Assembly (NCBI GenBank): GCA_002412885.1
Contig: DHVX01000061.1
Location: forward strand, 190,638 to 254,637
Source: Bacteroidales bacterium UBA5197
GTDB taxonomy: Bacteria; Bacteroidota; Bacteroidia; Bacteroidales; Lentimicrobiaceae
Length of the DNA: 64,000 nucleotides
Direction: 5' to 3'
Both the position numbers and the translations under genes were made by a program. This document shows, in pieces, positions 60,621 to 64,000 of this stretch (position 1 is the stretch's first letter; each line of letters starts with the position of its first letter). The notes beneath the pieces are model-generated. The model was given only the letters and a program-made list of their open reading frames with translations. It did no database searches and was not told the origin of the DNA.

Positions 60621-61779
60621 TCCTGTATTCTCCTGAAGCTATTTTAATTTCGCCGATTTCAACTGCCATAATTCCGTCAGCTCCTTCATAGGCGTGTATG
60701 TGTGCAGATCCGTGATATTCAAGCGGTTCTATTTTACCCTCAGCATTTATCCTGACGGGCATAAAGGATTTTCGTTCCCCTTTTTTTCGTGTAAAATCTA
60801 CGGCCATCGGCAATTTTACAACCATTGGCTTATAAGAATATCCCATTAGTCTGAATGCAAGTTGTTTTACCAGCAACTCAAACTGAACGTAAGATGATAC
60901 AGGATTACCAGGCAAACCAAAGAGAAATTTGTTTTCTCTGACTCCAAAAACGGTGGGTCTTCCGGGCTGAACGGCAATGCTTTTAAACAGTACATTCACT
61001 CCAATCTTCTCCAAAACGGCCGGCACATGATCAAAATCTCCCATTGAAACCCCTCCGGTAAGCAGCAAAATATCACATTGATTGAATCCTTTTTCCATCA
61101 TCAGTTCAATGCTTTCAGGTGTATCAGCAGCAATGCCAAGGTAAACCGAATCAAGTCCCATTGCTTTTGCCTGCGCAATCAGCTGATGTGCATTGCTGTT
61201 GCGTATCTGGCCAGGGCGGGGTTTTACATCCGGCTCAACCAATTCATCACCGGTTGAAATCACACCAATAATGGGGCGTTTAAAAACTGATGGCTCAGCC
61301 ACGCCAACCGCAGCCAATATGGCAATATGATGAGGTTTGAGCAAAGTACTTTTCTGAAGAACCATTTGCCCTTCTTTCACATCTTCGGCCTGCCAGGCAA
61401 TATTGGCTGAAGTTTTATCTCTGTTAAAAACTATGCTTCCATTGTGATCAACCTCAGTGTATTCAACCATTATGATGGTATCTGCACCTTCCGGAACCAT
61501 GGCTCCGGTCATAATTTTGGAACAATGCCCCTGTGCAAGCACAACTTCAGGAACCACGCCGGCAGGAATTATTTCGACAACCTCAAGCGGACCCGGCAAA
61601 TCAGCACGGCGACAGGCATAACCATCCACCGCAGCTTTATTGAAAGGAGGCATCTCAACATCAGAGAATACATCATTTGCCAATATACGGCCAACAGCAT
61701 CTTCAAGCCTGACCTGCTCAATCTGAGTTGTGACAGGGATTTGGTTTATAGTATCAAGCGCTTGTTCGAAAGTAATCAT
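60601..61779 (-). CDS. moeA: Molybdopterin molybdenumtransferase
   Basis: 392 aa from the ATG at 61779. An in-frame ATG at 61827 would add 16 residues translated from a simple tandem repeat and is rejected. MoeA elements: MPPFNKAAVDGYAC, IMTGAMVPEGADTIIMVEYT, GVISTGDELVEP, LLTGGVSMGDFDHVP and FGLPGNPVSSYVQFE. Inserts molybdate into adenylylated molybdopterin. First gene of the minus-strand molybdenum cofactor cluster and overlaps moaA. Confidence 0.94.
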   Translation of the reverse strand: MITFEQALDTINQIPVTTQIEQVRLEDAVGRILANDVFSDVEMPPFNKAAVDGYACRRADLPGPLEVVEIIPAGVVPEVVLAQGHCSKIMTGAMVPEGADTIIMVEYTEVDHNGSIVFNRDKTSANIAWQAEDVKEGQMVLQKSTLLKPHHIAILAAVGVAEPSVFKRPIIGVISTGDELVEPDVKPRPGQIRNSNAHQLIAQAKAMGLDSVYLGIAADTPESIELMMEKGFNQCDILLLTGGVSMGDFDHVPAVLEKIGVNVLFKSIAVQPGRPTVFGVRENKFLFGLPGNPVSSYVQFELLVKQLAFRLMGYSYKPMVVKLPMAVDFTRKKGERKSFMPVRINAEGKIEPLEYHGSAHIHAYEGADGIMAVEIGEIKIASGEYRNVRQLQ

Positions 61780-61784
61780 GGTAA

Positions 61785-61860
61785 GAAGATAAAAGACAAA
61801 AGGTAAAAGACAAAAGGTAAAAGACAAAAGATAAAAGACAAAAGATAAAAGGAAAAAAGA
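61785..61860. repeat. Tandem simple repeat upstream of moeA
   Basis: About five copies of a 14-bp unit AAAGACAAAAG(G/A)TA, decaying into A/G-rich sequence. It lies 6-80 bp before the moeA start, where copy-number change could alter expression. Confidence 0.7.
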
Positions 61861-62669
61861 AAAAGAAAACCTCTTACAATCTGACCTTCAATTTATTGCA
61901 ACATAAAATGATATTGACATTCCGCCGGAATGGTGGCAAAGATAATCAACCTGAGCGATATGCACAGAGAATCCTAATGGTATATTTGTGTTTTTTGAAT
62001 TACAGGTTAAAATCAAACGATTAGAATCGATTTGTCTGCCATTACCCAGTTCGCATCGAGGCGCAGAACCGGAGGTCGAAAAAGAAATTTACCCTTGAGA
62101 TCATTGATCTGAAAGATCAACAGTGCGAAGCGTAAGGTATCAAGGTGGTGTTTGCATTGCAGGTGTGATAAAATACTTTTTCTCATTTTCCTGGGAGAGT
62201 TTGCTTTTTTTAACTTCAACTCATGGAATTTATAAAAGTCTTCTTCGCTGTGGTTATTTAAACAGATCAATAATAACGATCAGGATGTTTTGATTCGAGT
62301 CCCGGACTTCCGATGCCTAATATAACACCAATAATGAATTGCCCCATCTTCTTATTTAATGGTTAGTAACAAATATGTTAGTAACGATTTGGTTACATTG
62401 TTACAGAACGGTATTTTGCTTTATTAAATATGCCACTAACCTTCCCGATGGTAGGCAGGAGTAGTATCCCGATAGCAACCTAAACACCAAAGATCGCCAA
62501 TGTACTTTTGAAAGTGATTTGTTTGGTACTGGCTTGTTCAAGGTCAGGATAGTTTTCTGTCCATCCCTTATCATGAACACAACGTTACAATCCTGATTCC
62601 TGTGTAGTCATTTTTAATGTAATTTTACACGCCGAAACACTCCTGTTTCTGAACCTGCAAAAATACCTT
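61861..62669. other. Long gene-poor region between moeA and the RNA helicase gene
   Basis: About 800 bp without a supported gene. An 85-codon minus-strand reading frame at 62013-62270 has no recognisable product; it may be a decayed gene. Features seen: TATATTTG (61981-61988) and TACTTTTG (62503-62510), both plus-strand -7-like boxes; a GTTAGTAAC repeat cluster (62362-62404); and CCCGATAG/GATGG repeat fragments near 62450-62475. Confidence 0.5.
62362..62404. promoter_or_regulatory. Cluster of GTTAC-type repeats
   Basis: GTTAGTAAC at 62362-62370 and again at 62377-62385 (15 bp apart; each is itself a palindrome around the central G), then GTTAC at 62392-62396 and 62400-62404. Regular spacing suggests binding sites for a dimeric regulator. 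It lies about 270 bp upstream of the helicase gene. Confidence 0.45.
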
Positions 62670-63812
62670 ATGTCGTTTTCCTCCCTGGGCTTGTCCCCGT
62701 CATTGCTCGAAGCCTTGCTGAAACTTGAATACACCGAGCCATATCCCATTCAGCTTGAGGCCATTCCCGCCATTTTACAGCGAAAAGATGTGCTTGGAAT
62801 TGCACCCACCGGTTCAGGGAAAACAGCTGGTTATGTGCTGCCCATACTGATGAATCTGAAAGGGAGCAAACCACTGAAAAACAGACATGTTAATGTATTG
62901 GTATTGGTGCCCACACGCGAACTGGCGATGCAGGTAAGCGATGTTTTTAAAGTGTTCAGCGATTCCGTTTCCGGAAATATCAAAACCCTGGCCGTTTATG
63001 GCGGCGTTTCAACAAATGTGCAGATGATGTCACTGCAAGGCGTTAACATACTGATTGCTACGCCCGGAAGATTGCTCGATCTGGTTGAATCAAATGCCGT
63101 GCATCTCGAATCCATAGAAACCCTGGTGCTTGACGAAGCCGATAAAATGCTGAATCTTGGGTTTCAGGAAGAAATGAAACAAATATTTGACCTTCTGCCA
63201 AAAAAGCGTCAGAATTTGCTCTTCTCTGCCACCTTGAGTGATGATGTCAACAGCATCAATCAAATTTTACTTCGCAACCCGCTGGTCATAAAAATTGAAG
63301 CCGAAGAAGCCAATATTGACCTGATTGATCAGGTGGGATATTTTGTTTCGGATGAAAGAAAAGGTCCTTTGCTCCGATATCTTATCAAGGAAAACGACAT
63401 GAAACAGGTGCTTGTTTTTACATCATCGGTTTTTTCTGCAAACATAGTCACCGGAAAGCTGTGGAAAAATGGCATTGATGCAATGGCCATTCACAGCAAA
63501 GTAAGTCAGAAAGGCAGAACCGAAGCTTTGGCAAAATTTAAAGCCGGAAAGCTTCAGGTGTTGGTTGCCACAGACCTTATATCCCGTGGAATTGACATAA
63601 AGTTCCTGCCTTATGTAATCAATTATGAATTGCCCCGCTCACCCAAAGATTACATTCACCGCATTGGCCGCACTGGCCGCGCTGAATCACCCGGACAAGC
63701 TATTTCCTTTGTTTCGCCTGAAGATCAACATCACTTCAGGGTTATTCAGAAAAAAATGGGCAAATGGGTAACCATGATCGATAGCGAAAATATCGATTTC
63801 AGGGGGTATTGA
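62670..63812 (+). CDS. DEAD-box RNA helicase
   Basis: 380 aa. Q motif (YTEPYPIQLEAIP), motif I APTGSGKT (45-52), motif Ia VLVPTRELAMQ, motif II LVLDEADKML (DEAD), motif III SATL, and motifs V-VI ATDLISRGIDIKFLPYVINY and HRIGRTGRAESPG. It resembles RhlE but stops right after the helicase core with only a short basic-poor tail, so it has no C-terminal RNA-binding extension. ATP-dependent RNA unwinding; role in RNA turnover, ribosome assembly or cold adaptation cannot be distinguished. Confidence 0.94.
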   Translation: MSFSSLGLSPSLLEALLKLEYTEPYPIQLEAIPAILQRKDVLGIAPTGSGKTAGYVLPILMNLKGSKPLKNRHVNVLVLVPTRELAMQVSDVFKVFSDSVSGNIKTLAVYGGVSTNVQMMSLQGVNILIATPGRLLDLVESNAVHLESIETLVLDEADKMLNLGFQEEMKQIFDLLPKKRQNLLFSATLSDDVNSINQILLRNPLVIKIEAEEANIDLIDQVGYFVSDERKGPLLRYLIKENDMKQVLVFTSSVFSANIVTGKLWKNGIDAMAIHSKVSQKGRTEALAKFKAGKLQVLVATDLISRGIDIKFLPYVINYELPRSPKDYIHRIGRTGRAESPGQAISFVSPEDQHHFRVIQKKMGKWVTMIDSENIDFRGY

Positions 63813-63907
63813 TTCAACACTGACCTCTTCATTTTGTGTATTTCTCAAAATTGGGTGATATTTTCATATAAATAAACCAGAAATTCTAACTCAATATCGG
63901 ATGTTTT

Positions 63908-63966
63908 GGATATTTTACCCCATGCACCGGTAAAAATATCGGATATTTTACCCCATGCACCGGTAA
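63908..63966. repeat. Tandem 33-bp-period repeat at the window end
   Basis: Two identical 26-bp units at 63908-63933 and 63941-63966, each beginning GGATATTTTACCCC and ending ATGCACCGGTAA, separated by 7 bp. It lies just before a promoter-like element, so it may be an operator region of the next, unseen gene. Confidence 0.75.
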
Positions 63967-63982
63967 TATTATCTTTATTTAG

Positions 63983-63990
63983 TATTTTTG
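63983..63990 (+). promoter_or_regulatory. -7 box reading out of the window
   Basis: TATTTTTG, full TAnnTTTG match, 17 bp after the tandem repeat. It implies a plus-strand gene beginning just beyond 64000. No -33 TTTG is evident; the repeat occupies that place. Confidence 0.45.
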
Positions 63991-64000
63991 TAAAAAAGAA

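Noticed and set aside
61780..61827. 16-residue extension of MoeA
   Set aside because: Encoded by the simple tandem repeat; MoeA homologues start at the MITFEQAL-type methionine.
62290..62315. tRNA-like T-arm (GATTCGAGTCCCGG)
   Set aside because: The bases on either side do not form a T-stem and no acceptor or anticodon arm can be drawn.
63908..63966. CRISPR array
   Set aside because: Only two units with a 7-bp gap; far too short for spacers, and no cas genes are nearby.

Overview
The window looks like a Bacteroidota chromosome, probably a Bacteroidales-type anaerobe or relative. The evidence is: several secreted proteins with type IX secretion (T9SS) sorting domains of both type A and type B; BACON and CotH domains; promoters of the Bacteroidota form TTTG-N17-21-TAnnTTTG; little use of Shine-Dalgarno sites; and family-typical gene arrangements such as DAHP synthase fused to chorismate mutase. 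No rRNA, tRNA, CRISPR array or intact insertion sequence was found.

Layout. 1-1.6 kb: polyphosphate kinase (cut by the window start) and a SixA-type phosphatase. 2.1-3.7 kb: xseA-xseB, exonuclease VII. 3.8-13.2 kb: a visibly A+T-richer block with a LytS/LytTR-type two-component pair, a three-gene NrtA/TauA-type ABC importer whose binding protein has a Tat-like lipoprotein signal, a small lipoprotein and two cation/proton antiporters with cytoplasmic Usp-like tails. 13.3-17.4 kb (minus strand): two L,D-transpeptidases and glyA. 17.6-28.4 kb: secreted proteins (PKD/CUB/BACON protein, type B sorting protein, S9 peptidase, CotH protein). 28.7-35.6 kb: guaB, three periplasmic peptidyl-prolyl isomerase/chaperone genes and a MoxR ATPase. 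35.7-39.9 kb: a MacA-like adaptor, a MacB-like permease without its ATPase, and a TolC-like channel. 40.1-41.5 kb: zupT and an AlkB-like dioxygenase.

41.6-50.2 kb is an accessory island. It carries a RhuM-Fic protein, a DUF4143 AAA ATPase, two T9SS cargo proteins, an orphan protein and a DUF433/DUF5615 toxin-antitoxin-like pair. Related repeats begin at, or a few bases from, the stop codons of several of these genes, which gives a cassette-like layout.

51-57.5 kb holds aromatic amino acid genes: aminotransferase, tyrA, DAHP synthase-chorismate mutase, aroA and aroC. In front of them lies the most striking feature of the window. A 22-codon leader ORF at 50995-51063 encodes Phe-Tyr-Phe and Tyr-Tyr-Tyr-Trp runs. 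It is followed by a strong intrinsic terminator (51100-51127) directly before the first gene, and an alternative pairing between the end of the leader ORF and the terminator arm would act as antiterminator. This has all the parts of a classical ribosome-mediated attenuator controlled by aromatic aminoacyl-tRNA supply.

57.5-61.8 kb (minus strand): a molybdenum cofactor operon, moeA - short moaA - moaC - four-helix membrane protein - MOSC/MogA fusion. 62.7-63.8 kb: a DEAD-box RNA helicase. The window ends with a 33-bp-period tandem repeat and a promoter reading out of the window. Intergenic regions carry several families of dispersed and palindromic repeats.
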